From assembly GCA_964454355.1 (NCBI GenBank), contig CAYVTA010000010.1:1-34313 (forward strand): a DNA stretch of 34,313 bases, read 5' to 3'. Below the pieces are notes generated by a model. The model made no database searches. It had not been told where the DNA came from and saw only the letters and a list, made by a program, of their open reading frames with translations. The DNA comes from UBA1081 sp964454355. GTDB lineage: Bacteria; Bacillota; Clostridia; Oscillospirales; Acutalibacteraceae. A program made the position numbers and the translations under genes. Within the stretch, counting starts at the first letter, position 1. Every line of letters starts with the position of its first letter. This document shows positions 33,183 through 34,313 of the stretch, in pieces.

Positions 33183-34232
33183 TTACTCTGCTGAAAATCT
33201 AAATATTGTTACAGTATGGTATTGCTCCCCTTCATTGTATATACATTGAGGGAAATTTGCATGATTTGGAGTATCCGGATAGAACTGTGTTTCAAGGCAA
33301 AAACCACTACGCTTATTCATGGGTTTTCCTGACTTACCGATAATTCCTTTAAGGAAATTGCCTGCATAGAACTGAATACCGGGTAAATCTGTCAAAACCT
33401 CGAGTTTTCTTCCGGATTTAGGATCATAAGCAATTGCAGCACTTTTAACAGTTCCGTCATAGTCATTTATGCAAAAATTATGGTCGTAACCACCGGTAAA
33501 AACAAGCTGCTCGCAATCTTTATAATCTATCATTTTTCCGATTTTTTCGGGCTTTCTTAAATCAAATGGTGTATTATCAACAACGGCAATATCACCTGTA
33601 GGAATACTTAACTTATCTACAGGAGTATAATAATCTGCATTTATCTGCATTGTGTGATCAAGAATAGAGCCGGAATCATAACCGCCAAGATTGAAATAAG
33701 CATGATTTGTAAGATTTATCACTGTTTTTTTATCAGAAACAGCGTTGTATTCAATCATTAATTCATCATTTTCTGATAATGCGTACTTTACGGAAACATT
33801 GACATTTCCGGGGAAGCCGTTAACACCGTCCGTGCTTGTGTAACAAAGCTCTACAGCGCTATCATCAACTATTTTAGCACTCCAAACAGCTGTGTTGAAT
33901 TCGCCGCAGGAGTGAAGACAGGTTATATCATTTTCATTGGAGTTTAGTTTATATTCTGTTCCGTCAATTGAAAATGTTGAATTACCGATTCTGTTTGCAT
34001 AGGGACCAACAACAACCCCCTGATAATCTGTACGCTCTACACATCCTTCAAGATCATCGAAGCCCACAAGCACATCTGCTTTATTCCCGTTTTTATCGGG
34101 AACATTGATTGATATAAGTGTAGCACCGTATGTTACAAAAGATACTGTAGTCCCTTTGTTGTTTTCTATGGTATATTTTTCAACTTTTTTGTTACCGTTT
34201 AGAATGCCAAACTCGGATATTTTTACTGACAT
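33183..34232 (-). CDS. galM: Aldose 1-epimerase (galactose mutarotase)
   Basis: About 349 residues, interconverting alpha and beta anomers of galactose/glucose ahead of the Leloir pathway. VTYGATLISINVPDKNGN and VVGPYANRIGNSTF are typical openings. NLTNHAYFNLGG carries the catalytic His and GFCLETQFYPDTPNH the catalytic Glu; YDHNFCI and PGIQFYAGNFL are also conserved. GGAGG about ten bases before the ATG at 34232 sets the start, since a TTG at 34241 touches the SD. There is no signal peptide, so it is cytoplasmic. It is likely to serve galactose released by the alpha-galactosidases in this window, though it is not in their operon. Confidence 0.93.
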   Translation of the reverse strand: MSVKISEFGILNGNKKVEKYTIENNKGTTVSFVTYGATLISINVPDKNGNKADVLVGFDDLEGCVERTDYQGVVVGPYANRIGNSTFSIDGTEYKLNSNENDITCLHSCGEFNTAVWSAKIVDDSAVELCYTSTDGVNGFPGNVNVSVKYALSENDELMIEYNAVSDKKTVINLTNHAYFNLGGYDSGSILDHTMQINADYYTPVDKLSIPTGDIAVVDNTPFDLRKPEKIGKMIDYKDCEQLVFTGGYDHNFCINDYDGTVKSAAIAYDPKSGRKLEVLTDLPGIQFYAGNFLKGIIGKSGKPMNKRSGFCLETQFYPDTPNHANFPQCIYNEGEQYHTVTIFRFSAE

Positions 34233-34260
34233 TTTTTTCAAACCTCCGCATTTTTCTGTT

Positions 34261-34290
34261 ATTATACAACTTTTTTGAACATTAAGTCAA
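34261..34290 (-). promoter_or_regulatory. Promoter of galM
   Basis: Minus strand: -35 TTGACT (34285-34290), 18-base spacer, -10 TATAAT (34261-34266). Confidence 0.65.
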
Positions 34291-34313
34291 TATCTTATTA
34301 TAAAGTAATTAAA

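Noticed and set aside
1..34313. CRISPR arrays, tRNA/rRNA genes, transposases, toxin-antitoxin or defence genes.
   Set aside because: No regularly spaced repeats, cloverleaf sequences or family motifs of these kinds were found when reading both strands.

Overview
The window looks like chromosomal DNA of an anaerobic, low-G+C, probably gut-dwelling Clostridia, most likely Oscillospiraceae/Ruminococcus-like. The basis is A+T-rich sequence, near-consensus sigma-A promoters and strong Shine-Dalgarno (SD) sites, an IspH-ribosomal protein S1 fusion, a SpoIIM sporulation protein, an Fe-S serine dehydratase, and a secreted protein carrying dockerin modules. Taxonomy is inference. No tRNA, rRNA, CRISPR, prophage or insertion sequence was recognised.

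Layout. (a) 1-900: 3' end of the ribosome-assembly GTPase gene der. (b) 979-8762: a glycoside-use region. A GH36 alpha-galactosidase and a divergent GDPD-like protein lie on the minus strand. On the plus strand are a GPH-type sugar symporter with an unknown membrane-anchored protein, then, after a terminator and a new promoter, a GH4 (NAD/Mn) alpha-galactosidase with an alpha/beta-hydrolase esterase. (c) 8818-12803 (minus): a housekeeping operon, flavoprotein (BaiN/YhiN-like) - cmk - ispH::rpsA fusion. (d) 12971-16450: GH95 fucosidase-type enzyme coupled to L-serine dehydratase. (e) 16490-20558 (minus): an XRE regulator with its own promoter and palindrome, then the lysine/diaminopimelate operon asd-dapA-dapB. 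(f) 20721-24542: queA-tgt (queuosine), yajC, a TIGR04086-type membrane protein and spoIIM. (g) 24532-25506 (minus): a XerC/D-type tyrosine recombinase, convergent with and overlapping spoIIM, with a perfect 28-bp palindrome at its promoter. (h) 25709-30195: membrane-anchored subtilase, a uracil-type NCS2 permease behind a structured leader, an aldose-1-epimerase-like protein and a DUF1292 protein. (i) 30250-34232 (minus): a compact G+C-rich structured element ending in its own terminator, a secreted lipase-like/dockerin/cohesin-like/dockerin protein, and galM.

How the genes fit together. The sugar symporter, GH36, GH4, GH95, esterase and two aldose epimerases suggest uptake and intracellular breakdown of alpha-galactosides and fucosylated or acetylated glycans. 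The dockerin protein links the organism to cell-surface multi-protein (cellulosome- or amylosome-like) assembly.

Most notable observations: an internal, full-strength SD and ATG exactly at the IspH/S1 junction, which could release free S1; a terminator/antiterminator-like leader before the uracil permease; the 28-bp palindrome at the xer promoter; a dockerin-bearing lipase-like domain whose nucleophile elbow has Gly where Ser is expected; and the unexplained structured element at 30250-30388. Everything was read by eye. Fold energies, homology searches and genome-wide repeat searches were not run.
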